Shown here piece after piece: positions 25,933 through 34,977 of a DNA stretch of 64,000 nucleotides. A model generated the notes under the pieces. That model was not told the origin of the DNA and did no database searches. It saw nothing but the letters and a program-made list of their open reading frames with translations. Source of the DNA: G965195345 sp965277625 (lineage in GTDB: Bacteria > Pseudomonadota > Gammaproteobacteria > CAKMZV01); contig OZ255827.1 of the NCBI GenBank assembly GCA_965277625.1, positions 1,798,001 through 1,862,000 on the forward strand, written 5' to 3'. The position numbers and the translations under genes were made by a program. The first letter of the stretch is position 1. Each line of letters begins with the position of its first letter.

Positions 25933-27234
25933 GTGGCATTGTCATTCGGCACAGACGGCATACGCGGTTATTGGGACACCCCTAATTTTAACCAAAACAC
26001 CATCCGCGCCATAGCGCGCGCTGTGGGATCATTTGTCAGCGATCAATCTAACCAACCCAGCGTGGTGATCGGTGGTGATTCGCGCGATTCGACCAAAGAT
26101 ATTTTCCTCATTGTGCAAGAAGTGCTCATGACCTATGGCGTACAACTTTGCCATCTTGGACTGACCACTTCACCTGCAGTGGCGTACATGACCGCTCAAC
26201 AAAACGCCAATCTGGGTATGATGATTACCGCATCGCATAATCCTTGGCACGACAATGGTCTCAAGTTCTTTTCAAACACGGGCACCAAATTAACAGCTAC
26301 ACAAGAGCAGCAATTTCAACAATACCTCAATCACCCCAAAACGCCAAACCAAGCCACTGGCACAACAACCACACTTTCGGCCAATCCATATTTACAACAT
26401 TTACAAACGCTGGCGCCTTCAGGCAATTTTAAAGCCCGCATTGTTTTGGATACAGCCAATGGTTCCGCCTATGCGCTGGCGCCACAACTGCTACAAACAT
26501 TGGGCTTAGACTACATTGACATTTCTTCTGAACCCAACGGACACAACATCAATGAAGGCTGTGGCGCAACCCACCCCCAATTTGCTGCCAAAAAAGTGCT
26601 TGAACATCAAGCAGACATTGGTATTGTGTTAGACGGCGACGCCGATCGAATTCAGTTAATCGACCATCAGGGCAAGTTGATTGATGGCGATGGCATTCTC
26701 TATATTTATGCGAACTTCTATGATTTGGTCGGCATTGCGGGCACCCAAATGAGCAATCAAGCACTGGCGATTGCCTTAGAAAATAAAGGCATTGAGTTCA
26801 TACGGACGGATGTCGGCGATAAATACGTTCTGCAAGCCTTGTCTGAGAAACAATGGCAATACGGCGCCGAACCCTCAGGACACGTCATAAATATGCGAAC
26901 CAATCCGACGGGTGATGGTCTTTTGTCCGCATTGGAGGTTTTAAACATCATGCACAAAACCCAAAAAGACTTGGCAACCTTGGTTGCTGGCTATCAGCCC
27001 TACCCGCAAATTTTGGTTAATATTAAGGTCAAAGAACGCGCCAAAGAACTCATACAGCACGCCACGGTCATTGAAATGGTCGAGCGTATCACCAAACAGT
27101 TAAACAACAAAGGCCGCGTATTACTGCGGGTCTCAGGCACCGAACCCCTGATTAGAATCATGGTTGAAGGCGAACAAGAACAAAAGCTGCAATCCTATGC
27201 GGATGAACTTGCCGCAAAGATTAAAAGTTTGTAA
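25933..27234 (+). CDS. glmM: Phosphoglucosamine mutase
   Basis: Interconverts glucosamine-6-phosphate and glucosamine-1-phosphate for UDP-GlcNAc, peptidoglycan and LPS. The 433 residues contain the four phosphohexomutase landmarks: SFGTDGIRG (4-12), the phosphoserine loop TASHNP (S101), the magnesium loop DGDADR (234-239), the sugar loop AEPSGH, and the phosphate-binding RVSGTEPLIRIM near the C-terminus. Translation starts at GTG 25933. GlmM rather than phosphomannomutase is favoured by the compact length and the N-terminal FGTDGIRG. It is not next to folP or ftsH, its usual neighbours. Confidence 0.92.
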   Translation: MALSFGTDGIRGYWDTPNFNQNTIRAIARAVGSFVSDQSNQPSVVIGGDSRDSTKDIFLIVQEVLMTYGVQLCHLGLTTSPAVAYMTAQQNANLGMMITASHNPWHDNGLKFFSNTGTKLTATQEQQFQQYLNHPKTPNQATGTTTTLSANPYLQHLQTLAPSGNFKARIVLDTANGSAYALAPQLLQTLGLDYIDISSEPNGHNINEGCGATHPQFAAKKVLEHQADIGIVLDGDADRIQLIDHQGKLIDGDGILYIYANFYDLVGIAGTQMSNQALAIALENKGIEFIRTDVGDKYVLQALSEKQWQYGAEPSGHVINMRTNPTGDGLLSALEVLNIMHKTQKDLATLVAGYQPYPQILVNIKVKERAKELIQHATVIEMVERITKQLNNKGRVLLRVSGTEPLIRIMVEGEQEQKLQSYADELAAKIKSL

Positions 27235-27316
27235 AAACCCCTTCTTTTTAATGACTGGAATTGTGCGAAATTAAAAGATTTGCCAATCGCACTGTGCCGA
27301 TGACCTATTGTGCGCT

Positions 27317-30154
27317 TTAGGTTTTATCCAAAGACTGAACCAATAAAGTGATGGGATGAATGGCTTGCCGATGACTGAAATCGGCAATTTGCTGGCGACA
27401 ACTGGTGCCAGCCGCCACAAGTATGGCGTCATCCTCCATGCGTTCAACCGCTTGAATCAACCCTGATTCGGCAATTTTCTTTGACACATCGTAATGGCGG
27501 TAGCCAAACTGACCCGCCATGCCACAACACCCCACAGAGATCGGCTTTACGGTCAATTCGGGAATCATCGCCAAAAACGCGGTTTGCACCCCAGCCAAAG
27601 ATTTCTGATGACAATGATGATGGATGTAAACCTTCTTATTAATGGCTTTGAACGGTGCAGCCTTATTCAAGACACCAGGCAACCACTCATCGATCAGCTC
27701 AATTTTGGGGTGATCTACCCCAATGAGACCGACGGCATCATCCCTAAAAACCAAAACCTCTGACGGTTCAATGCCCAACCAATGTTGACACGCCTGTGCT
27801 TGCATGGCGGAAGTAATGGCCGATAAGCATTGTTTTGCCTGCTCTAGTAAGCCTGTGCTAATGAGTAATCGAGGCGAATGTTTTAACAATAAGGGTTGTA
27901 CTTGAAACCCCAATTGATTTAATAGTTTGACAAAATCAATGGCAATGTGGGGCTCATAATGATTGGCAAATAAATCAACCAGCAAGCCCACTTTGGGTCG
28001 CTTGTCGTCTGCATTGTTTGATTGATCTTGCCACCATTGTTGAAAGCTCCTTGATGCAATTTGCGGCAATGGTCGCCGTTCATCGATTTCAAACAAGCGT
28101 TTGACCCAAGCTGACTGCCCTAAGTTACGCGCCAGTCCATTGTTCTGCTGCAACCGAATGAGTTGAGGGTAATGTTCGACCAGCCAGTTTTGTTTTTTTT
28201 CTGACCAACTCAGCGCCTTGCTCTGAGCTCTAAGGTACAGCACCTCCGCCTTCAATTTAGCCATATCAACGCTGGCAGGGCATTCTGACAAACAACCTTT
28301 ACACGCCAAACATAAATCTAATGCCTTTTTTAAAAGCGGTTGGCTCAGGTGTTTTTGCGGATTGGGCCGACTCAAAGCAAAGCGCAATAAATTTGCCCGA
28401 CCACGCGTACTCATTGACTCTTCTTTGGTCGCCTGATAAGAAGGACACATCAAGCCACTGCTTTTACGGCAAGCACCCGCACCATTGCATTTATCAACAG
28501 CGCCTGAAAAACCCCCTTGTACTTGCCAATCAAAAGCCGCTTGCTGATTCATTGCATCAGATAAGGCGGGTCGCAGGTGAGCAGTCATCGGTGGCGTCTG
28601 GGTGATTTTTCCAGGGTTCAAAATGTTTTTATAATCAAAGATCTTTTTAACCTGCTCTAACAGCTTATAGAAATCTGTACCATAAATGAGTTCAAGCCAC
28701 TGCCCCCTTAGCCGACCATCGCCATGTTCACCCGATAAAGCACCATTAAATTGCTTGACCTGTTGGGCGGAGTATTGGGCAATGGCTTTGAATTTTTGTT
28801 GAGCCTCGGTTTGAGTTAAATCCAGCTCAGGTCGCAAATGAATCACACCGACTGAAGAATGTCCGTAAGTAATCATGCCTATATGCCGTTGTTTGGCATA
28901 GGTCAGCATTGATTGAATGTACGTGCTTAAGTGCGGTAAAGGGATGGCGGCATCTTCAATAACAGCGATGGCTTTATTCTCTCCAGGTTTCCCCATCAGC
29001 AAACCTAATGCCGCAGAGCGAAGTTGCCAGACCTTGTCATAGTCGTCAGCCTTGATTCTTGGGCAAGCATAGGCCTTGTCCTGCAAACTATCGCTGATCT
29101 GGATCATTTTTTGTTCCAAAATCTCAGACGTTTGTGCATAAATTTCTATCACCTGTACGGCTTTAGGATTGCCTTCAATCCAAAATCGATGACTGCTTTG
29201 GATGCGATTATGTTTACCCGCATCTAATGTCGCTTGATCAAATAATTCGACAGCACTGGGTTCAAAAGAGACGATGAGCTGGGTGGCGTCAATGGCCTCA
29301 ACCAATTCATTAAAATGTGGGCATAGCATGCCTTTAAACTTGGGGGCTTCGGTTAATTTAACTTTGATTTGCGTGACAACAGCCAAAGTGCCTTCAGAAC
29401 CACAAATGAGCGGTATCATACTGAACGGACGTTTTTGCGCGTGACTGGCTTCCATGGCCTGGAGCGCATAACCACTGTTATTGCGAATCAATGAGGGATC
29501 CACATGTGCTTTGGCAATGGTCTGTCGATGAGCTTCCAACAAAGCGGTGGTTTGCCTGTATATCTCACCTTCTAACCCAGATTGCTGGCATTTGGCTTGC
29601 AATGCCTTATCAGAAATTGGTTCAAAGCAAACCGCGCTGCCATCGCTTAAGAACCCTGAACACGCTAATATGTGGTCGCGAGTCGTTCCATAGTATATAG
29701 AATGCACTCCGCAGGCATTATTGCCGACCATCCCACCAATGGTGCAGCGGTTGGAAGTGGAGGTTTCAGGCGCAAACAACAGCCCATACGCTTCTAATTG
29801 GCGATTTAAGTCATCTCTAATAACCCCTGTTTCTACAATGGCATAACGCGCTTTGGCATTGATTTCAATGATTTGGGTTTGATGTTTGGATAAGTCTATG
29901 ACCCAGCCTTCTCCGACCAATTGCCCAGCCAATGAAGTCCCACCTGAACGTGGGATGAGAGGCATGTTGTGCTCATAGGCAAATCGGATGATGGTTTGAA
30001 TATCTGAGGTATAAGGGACGATGACGGCTTGGGGCAATTGTTGATAAACCGAAGCGTCTTGGGCATACAGTGCGCGCGTCTCCTCGTCTAAGCAGACATC
30101 GCCTTGAATCAGTTTATTTAAGGCTTTTGCCCGGTCTGCCATAGCGGCACTCAT
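27317..30154 (-). CDS. ydiJ: FAD/iron-sulfur D-2-hydroxyglutarate dehydrogenase-like protein
   Basis: A large two-module oxidoreductase, 945 residues, resembling E. coli YdiJ (D-2-hydroxyglutarate dehydrogenase). First module: FAD-binding type 4 domain with RSGGTSLAGQ (69-78) and GNNACGVHSIYYG, then the FAD-linked oxidase C-terminal domain with HGDGR. Second module: a ferredoxin-like part with CNGAGACRKSSGLMCPSY (about 555-572) and CLACKGCLSECP (about 612-623), then a CCG-type domain with HHHCHQKSLAG and VGCCGMAGQFGY. The ATG at 30154 overlaps the waaC stop as ATGA. The longer reading upstream lies inside waaC and is rejected. D-lactate or another D-2-hydroxyacid is a possible alternative substrate. 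It probably donates electrons to the respiratory chain. Confidence 0.9.
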   Translation of the reverse strand: MSAAMADRAKALNKLIQGDVCLDEETRALYAQDASVYQQLPQAVIVPYTSDIQTIIRFAYEHNMPLIPRSGGTSLAGQLVGEGWVIDLSKHQTQIIEINAKARYAIVETGVIRDDLNRQLEAYGLLFAPETSTSNRCTIGGMVGNNACGVHSIYYGTTRDHILACSGFLSDGSAVCFEPISDKALQAKCQQSGLEGEIYRQTTALLEAHRQTIAKAHVDPSLIRNNSGYALQAMEASHAQKRPFSMIPLICGSEGTLAVVTQIKVKLTEAPKFKGMLCPHFNELVEAIDATQLIVSFEPSAVELFDQATLDAGKHNRIQSSHRFWIEGNPKAVQVIEIYAQTSEILEQKMIQISDSLQDKAYACPRIKADDYDKVWQLRSAALGLLMGKPGENKAIAVIEDAAIPLPHLSTYIQSMLTYAKQRHIGMITYGHSSVGVIHLRPELDLTQTEAQQKFKAIAQYSAQQVKQFNGALSGEHGDGRLRGQWLELIYGTDFYKLLEQVKKIFDYKNILNPGKITQTPPMTAHLRPALSDAMNQQAAFDWQVQGGFSGAVDKCNGAGACRKSSGLMCPSYQATKEESMSTRGRANLLRFALSRPNPQKHLSQPLLKKALDLCLACKGCLSECPASVDMAKLKAEVLYLRAQSKALSWSEKKQNWLVEHYPQLIRLQQNNGLARNLGQSAWVKRLFEIDERRPLPQIASRSFQQWWQDQSNNADDKRPKVGLLVDLFANHYEPHIAIDFVKLLNQLGFQVQPLLLKHSPRLLISTGLLEQAKQCLSAITSAMQAQACQHWLGIEPSEVLVFRDDAVGLIGVDHPKIELIDEWLPGVLNKAAPFKAINKKVYIHHHCHQKSLAGVQTAFLAMIPELTVKPISVGCCGMAGQFGYRHYDVSKKIAESGLIQAVERMEDDAILVAAGTSCRQQIADFSHRQAIHPITLLVQSLDKT

Positions 30155-31176
30155 AATCGGCTCGAATCGATTTTTTCCATCAAGTTTTGACAGATGACCT
30201 CGGCAGAGACGGTTTGATAACACGGGGGAGATGAATCTGAATAGCGACATTGTTGGCGCAGACACGGTGCGCAGTGATAATCAACTGACAGCACGGTTGA
30301 CTGCGGTCCTAATGGTGCGGTCAGCACTGGATTGGTGGCGCCAAATACGCTGACATTGGGCACACCTAAGGCGGCGGCAATGTGCACCAATCCTGTATCA
30401 ACCGCTATGACGCCCTGCGCTTGTTGCATGATCTGAACCACTTCGGTTAGGGTCATGCTGGGTAAGGCCACCACATTATCCACACGCTCCGACAGTCGCT
30501 GAACCCATTGCGCCTCAGCTGAATTTGCCTCAGGCAAGTAAAGCGATAATCCTTTGGTCGCAAGATTTTGTGCGATTTTAATCCAGTGTTCCAAGGGCAG
30601 TTTTTTGCTTTCCCAAGTGGTGCCGTGTAAACCCATGACAAATGGCTGGTCTATAACATGATCAGTGGATTCTATATGTAATCGATACTCAGGTTGTTGA
30701 TGCAAGTCTGCCTCATAACCCAAAGTTTGAGCAAACAGTTGCTGTAGTCGTCGTATGGCATGCGTGCCTTGGGCGACTTCAATGCGTTTATTGTAAAAAC
30801 AACTCGCTATTTTTTCTGTCCGAATGGAATCCCAGCTAAATCCAACAGCGGGGGCATGCGCCCATTTTGCAAACAGCGCACTTTTAATTAAACCCTGTGC
30901 GTCAATCACGCAATCGTACGATGCCTGCTGAGTTTGTTTCTTAAACGCACGTATTTCTTTTTGGGTTTGAGCGCTAAACAATTGCTTCTTCCAGCGCCGC
31001 AATGCAATGGGAATAACGTTGTTCACAGCAGGGTGCCAAAAGGGTATTTGGGCAAAGTTTTCTTCAACCAACCAGTCTATGGATAGACCAGGAATGGCGT
31101 CCATCGCTTGGCTCAGCGCGGGGAAAACATGAATGATATCCCCCAAAGAAGACTGCTTGATCAGTAATACTTTCAT
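30151..31176 (-). CDS. waaC: Lipopolysaccharide heptosyltransferase I
   Basis: Adds the first L-glycero-D-manno-heptose to Kdo of the LPS inner core at the cytosolic face of the inner membrane. The 341-residue GT9 protein begins MKVLLIKQSSLGDIIHVFPAL, the hallmark of the family. It continues with IDAQGLIKSALFAKWA, GLHGTTWESKKLP and the donor-binding GVIAVDTGLVHIAAALGVPNVSVFGATNP. The spelling is nearer WaaC than WaaF. The gene overlaps the downstream dehydrogenase by four bases (ATGA), so the two are translated from one message although their pathways are unrelated. Confidence 0.92.
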   Translation of the reverse strand: MKVLLIKQSSLGDIIHVFPALSQAMDAIPGLSIDWLVEENFAQIPFWHPAVNNVIPIALRRWKKQLFSAQTQKEIRAFKKQTQQASYDCVIDAQGLIKSALFAKWAHAPAVGFSWDSIRTEKIASCFYNKRIEVAQGTHAIRRLQQLFAQTLGYEADLHQQPEYRLHIESTDHVIDQPFVMGLHGTTWESKKLPLEHWIKIAQNLATKGLSLYLPEANSAEAQWVQRLSERVDNVVALPSMTLTEVVQIMQQAQGVIAVDTGLVHIAAALGVPNVSVFGATNPVLTAPLGPQSTVLSVDYHCAPCLRQQCRYSDSSPPCYQTVSAEVICQNLMEKIDSSRL

Positions 31177-31220
31177 AAGTTTCTATTTTAGAGGGTTTTA
31201 CTATTAAATGATTCAATCAG

Positions 31221-31249
31221 TTGTAAATTATCTTGGCACAATGTAGAAT
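31221..31249 (+). promoter_or_regulatory. Candidate sigma70 promoter of the BCCT gene
   Basis: TTGTAA (31221-31226), exactly 17 bases, then TAGAAT (31244-31249), facing the BCCT start at 31362. The 5' UTR would be about 105 bases. The divergent waaC starts at 31176, so both transcripts leave this 185-base gap. Confidence 0.45.
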
Positions 31250-31361
31250 GACCCCCAGTCATTTGTGGATGTGCTGATTTTTCATGATTAATGGTCATTA
31301 AAATCCAATATTTTTAAAATCAACATTTATTTCTTTTCTCAACAAAGCTGAGGTTTATACT

Positions 31362-33077
31362 ATGTCAACTGTTCCAGAATTTACTATTAAAAGGAATTCA
31401 GATGGATTCTATTCGGGATTTAATCAATTCGTCACCTTAGGGTCAAAATTTTTATTGGCAATCATTGTCTTATGGGCTGTCCTTGATCCAGAAGCGGCTG
31501 GTGCCGTCTTAAAAGATGCTCAGAATTGGTCATTTCAAAATCTTAACTCTTACTATATTTATACCGTCGCATTCTTTATCATCGCTTGTATAGTGCTTGC
31601 ATTTTACCCGCGTTTTGGTAAAGTGAAGCTTGGAGATGCCGATGGTGTGCCAGAATTTTCAAACTTCTCATGGTTTTCAATGATGTTTGGTGCGGGTATT
31701 GGCATCGGCATGTTGGGTTATGCAGCTGCTGAACCCATTTGGCACTTGGGCAATAACCCAGAAATCATCCAAAGCAAAATGGATGTTGCCGCAGCATTAG
31801 CCGCTAGTAATATCACCATTCCAGAAGGTGCGGATGTATTTGCCCTTTACAACGATCAAGTTGCTGCTGGCGCTGTATCTGCCATTGACAATGTGGTTCA
31901 ACCCAAAACTGAATCTGCCTTGGATGCCGTTTATCGTTATACCTTTTTACATTGGGGTTTTGGCGCTTGGGCTTGTTATGCATTGGTTGGCATTTCATTA
32001 GCATTCTTTACTTATGCTCGTGGCTTGCCTTTAACCATTCGCTCCGCCTTAGTCCCTCTATTTGGTCGCTCATTAGAAGGACCCGTTGGACACATTGTTG
32101 ATATCACCGCTGTTATCGCAACCATCTTGGGCATTTCGCAAACCATCGGATTAGGATTAAGCTCTTTTGCTTCAGGCGTGCATAATATCACTGGTATGGA
32201 TTGGTTGATGACTGTAGAAGCCATTCCTAAACCAACCACAGGCGCTTTATTGGTGTCTTTGGTGATCGTCATGATTTGTTCAACAGCCTCCGCATTATCA
32301 GGGGTGGGTAGAGGCATTAAATGGCTCAGTAATATCAACATGGTTTTATCGTTCTCATTATTGGCTTTCTTCTTAATATTTGGTTCAACGCTCATTGCTT
32401 TTGAGCTTTTAGGATTAGGCATATTTAGTTATATTGTTAACTTGCCTGCGATGACCTTTATCGTTTGGGATCCTTCTTCGGAATTAGGTGGTTGGCAAAC
32501 GGGTTGGTCTGTTTTCTATTGGGCATGGTGGATTGCATTCGCGCCTTTTGTTGGCATCTTCCTTGCTCGTATTTCTAAAAATCGTACCATCCGTGAATTT
32601 GTTGCAGGTGCCATCGTAGCGCCTTCGTTCATGTGCTTTATCTGGTTCGCATTTGTTGGTGGAACAGCGATAGATTTGGAACTCAGTGGCGAAGCTGGTG
32701 GTCGAATTTTTGGTTCAAACCTCACCTACCAATTGTATGAAGTCATTAACATCATGCTTTCTTCAGGACTGGCTCAGCTCATGTCCTTTATGATCGTTAT
32801 CTTGTTATTGACTTACTTAGTCACTTCTGCTGACTCGGCTGTTTTGGTTGTTAATACAATCAATGCTGGCGGTAGCAACACAGGGACTGCTGGTGCGAAA
32901 CACATCATCATATGGGGTCTTGCACTAACCTGTGTTATTGGTGCGCTTCTACTGGCTGGAGGTCTGGGTGCGATTCAATCAGCGATGATTGTCGGCGCCA
33001 TCCCATTCTCATTTATTATGATATTAATGGGTATCAGCTTGTTTAAAGCCCTATGGGAAGAAACAAAAACAGCGTAA
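31362..33077 (+). CDS. BCCT-family transporter with enlarged loop
   Basis: Secondary transporter of the betaine/carnitine/choline family in the inner membrane, 571 residues and about 12 helices. Landmarks are GAGIGIGMLGYAAAEPIWHL (about 110-129) and the tryptophan motif WSVFYWAWWIAFAPFVG (382-398) with FLARISKNRTIREF after it. Between the glycine motif and the HWGFGAWACYAL helix lies an insert of about 55 residues (130-185), longer than the loop in BetP-type proteins, rich in Ala and acidic residues and probably periplasmic. Likely substrates are compatible solutes such as glycine betaine, choline or related trimethylamines; the sequence does not decide. It is a single-gene transcript with its own promoter and terminator. 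Confidence 0.9.
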   Translation: MSTVPEFTIKRNSDGFYSGFNQFVTLGSKFLLAIIVLWAVLDPEAAGAVLKDAQNWSFQNLNSYYIYTVAFFIIACIVLAFYPRFGKVKLGDADGVPEFSNFSWFSMMFGAGIGIGMLGYAAAEPIWHLGNNPEIIQSKMDVAAALAASNITIPEGADVFALYNDQVAAGAVSAIDNVVQPKTESALDAVYRYTFLHWGFGAWACYALVGISLAFFTYARGLPLTIRSALVPLFGRSLEGPVGHIVDITAVIATILGISQTIGLGLSSFASGVHNITGMDWLMTVEAIPKPTTGALLVSLVIVMICSTASALSGVGRGIKWLSNINMVLSFSLLAFFLIFGSTLIAFELLGLGIFSYIVNLPAMTFIVWDPSSELGGWQTGWSVFYWAWWIAFAPFVGIFLARISKNRTIREFVAGAIVAPSFMCFIWFAFVGGTAIDLELSGEAGGRIFGSNLTYQLYEVINIMLSSGLAQLMSFMIVILLLTYLVTSADSAVLVVNTINAGGSNTGTAGAKHIIIWGLALTCVIGALLLAGGLGAIQSAMIVGAIPFSFIMILMGISLFKALWEETKTA

Positions 33078-33100
33078 TCAAAGAACGCTGAAAGATTCTA

Positions 33101-33133
33101 AAAGGGATGCCTTCATCGGCATCCCTTTTTTTA
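33101..33133 (+). terminator. Rho-independent terminator of the BCCT gene
   Basis: An 11-bp perfect stem (33101-33111 with 33118-33128), six-base loop TTCATC and a run of T follow the BCCT stop by 23 bases. On the other strand the stem is followed by TTTT, so it may also stop the uraH transcript arriving from the right. Confidence 0.9.
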
Positions 33134-33269
33134 TGCACCCGTCTCTTTAGTTTGCAAAAGGCGATAGAAGGTTTATCGCAATCGTCCTGTTGTCAATCGT
33201 CTTGCAACGACCACGATTGGCATAAGGTTATGGTGATTTATGGGATGGGATTGTTTTGTGACCCAAGGA

Positions 33270-33626
33270 TCAACTGCCACGATAAGTGGCATAACTCCAG
33301 GGCGAAACCAGCAGCGGGATATGATAATTTTGTTGCCCCTCAGCAATGGTGAAAACGATGGGCACCACTGATAAAAATGGCGGTTGACTTTGCACCGCTT
33401 GGTGTTTTTCAAAATACGCGCCGACTTCAAATGCCAACTCGTAGCATCCCGTAGGCAAAGTCTCAGCCAATAATAGCGGTTCGTCAACCCGCCCATCGGC
33501 GTTGGTGACAACGCGTTTAAGACAATGTTTATTGCTCTCATCGTCGCATTGATAAAATGTAATGGATACGCCTTCAGCTGGTTTGCCTGTGACGGTATTT
33601 AATACGTGGGTGCTTAATTTATACAT
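33270..33626 (-). CDS. uraH: 5-hydroxyisourate hydrolase (transthyretin-like)
   Basis: Hydrolyses 5-hydroxyisourate, the product of urate oxidation, to OHCU. 118 residues from the ATG at 33626, which has a GAGG ribosome site overlapping the preceding stop; an upstream ATG at 33647 is poorer. The family signatures are LSTHVLNTVTGKPAEGV at the N-terminus (catalytic His in the THVLN motif), the central HIPLLVSPWSYATYRGS, and the invariant C-terminal YRGS tetrapeptide. It follows the UraD-containing fusion gene by seven bases, so the second and third steps of urate breakdown are made together. No urate oxidase or allantoinase gene is in the window. Confidence 0.95.
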   Translation of the reverse strand: MYKLSTHVLNTVTGKPAEGVSITFYQCDDESNKHCLKRVVTNADGRVDEPLLLAETLPTGCYELAFEVGAYFEKHQAVQSQPPFLSVVPIVFTIAEGQQNYHIPLLVSPWSYATYRGS

Positions 33627-33633
33627 ACTGACC

Positions 33634-34977
33634 TCAATCTGTCTCATTGAATAACTGTTCTAACCTGATTTTGGCAATTTGCCCCACCTGATGAAGCGCT
33701 TCAATCCGCTCATCGCTCAGATCATTGTTCAACCGACTTTCAAAAGAAGCAAAGAGGCTGGCTTTGCTATGATTACGTACGGCAACAATAAAGGGAAATG
33801 CAAATCGTTCGCGGTAGGTTTTATTCCATTGGCTGATTTGAGCCATTTCTTCAGGGCTTAATTGATTCAGTTGAACGCTGGCCTGTTCTTGGGTTGACGC
33901 CTCGGTTAATTCGCCTTGTTGCGCTAATTTACCCGCCAACTCAGGGTGGCCACACAATAGCGCATGCTTTTGCTCGTGATCCGCTTGATTGACAATTTCA
34001 ATCATTTGCTGATACAAGGCATCAACGCCCGTAAAGGGCGTGTAAGCATAGGCCTGTTTAGCAACCCATGGAGCGTTTTCAAAAATATTACCCAAGGTTT
34101 GAACAAAAGTTTCTTCATCCATGGCATTGAGCGACTCAATCGTCATTGTTGGTTGCGTTGATGACTGTACTGTGGTCCAAACAGGCGCATGATCAGACGG
34201 CTTTTCCATCCCTCTAATCGCATAGTCAACGCCAGAATCCGTGGCCAAATCAAGCAGTGGCTGGGTTAAAAGAATGTGATCAATGCGCAACCCTGGTTTA
34301 TGGGATCGTTCAAATGCCCGCGTTCGAAAATCAAACCATGAGTAGTCTTTACCCTCCGGCTTCAAATGCCTATAACTGTCATGCAAGCCCCAATCGTACA
34401 GACGCTCAATCCATTCACGCTCTTCAGGCAAAAAACTACAATCACCGCGCTTAAGCCACTTGTCAGGATTATCAACGCCTACATCGATGTCTTTGGGGGC
34501 GATGTTTAAATCACCAAGAACCACGATTTTTTCCTCTGGCTGATGATGACTGGTTATATGCTGAGTTAAATCGGCATAGAAATTGGTTTTGTCGGCAAAC
34601 TTACTGGGATGGGTTCGATTGGAGCCTTGTGGAAAATAGCCATTGTAAACATGGATTGGTTGACCTTGCCATTCTAATTGGGCATAGACCAATCTTGTTT
34701 GCAATTCGCTGGGGCCAATATTTAATCCTTTGGCTGATTGAATGATCGGTAAATTGGTCAACAGCGCAACGCCATAATGCGTTTTCTGTCCGAGAAACAC
34801 GGCCTCATAACCCAAGGCTTGAATATCTTGCAACGGAAATGCATCATCTGTGACTTTGGTTTCTTGTAGCCCAATAATACTGGGCTGGTATTGATCTACC
34901 AAAACCTGTAGCTGATGCAGTCTAATCCGAATGGAGTTGACATTAAAAGAAATGATGTTTAAATTTTTTGATACCAT
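33634..34977 (-). CDS. xthA-uraD: Exodeoxyribonuclease III - OHCU decarboxylase fusion
   Basis: One continuous 447-codon frame with two complete enzyme domains. Residues 1-268 are exonuclease III (AP endonuclease): N12, E39 in GLQETK, GDLN (155-158) and SDHAP (261-265) are the metal and catalytic residues. After a short linker (about 269-277), residues 278-447 are OHCU decarboxylase, which makes S-allantoin: ENAPWVAK (300-307), catalytic His in GHPELAGKLA (H344), EASTQEQASV (359-368) and YRERFAFPFIVAVRNHSK (388-405). Both halves look full length and intact. An internal ATG at 34146 (M278) sits exactly at the domain boundary but lacks a ribosome site. The gene overlaps trmB by 19 bases and precedes uraH by seven. 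Confidence 0.9.
   Translation of the reverse strand: MVSKNLNIISFNVNSIRIRLHQLQVLVDQYQPSIIGLQETKVTDDAFPLQDIQALGYEAVFLGQKTHYGVALLTNLPIIQSAKGLNIGPSELQTRLVYAQLEWQGQPIHVYNGYFPQGSNRTHPSKFADKTNFYADLTQHITSHHQPEEKIVVLGDLNIAPKDIDVGVDNPDKWLKRGDCSFLPEEREWIERLYDWGLHDSYRHLKPEGKDYSWFDFRTRAFERSHKPGLRIDHILLTQPLLDLATDSGVDYAIRGMEKPSDHAPVWTTVQSSTQPTMTIESLNAMDEETFVQTLGNIFENAPWVAKQAYAYTPFTGVDALYQQMIEIVNQADHEQKHALLCGHPELAGKLAQQGELTEASTQEQASVQLNQLSPEEMAQISQWNKTYRERFAFPFIVAVRNHSKASLFASFESRLNNDLSDERIEALHQVGQIAKIRLEQLFNETD

Noticed and set aside
33173..33541. 122-codon minus-strand frame
   Set aside because: Out-of-frame shadow of uraH, which has clear family motifs.
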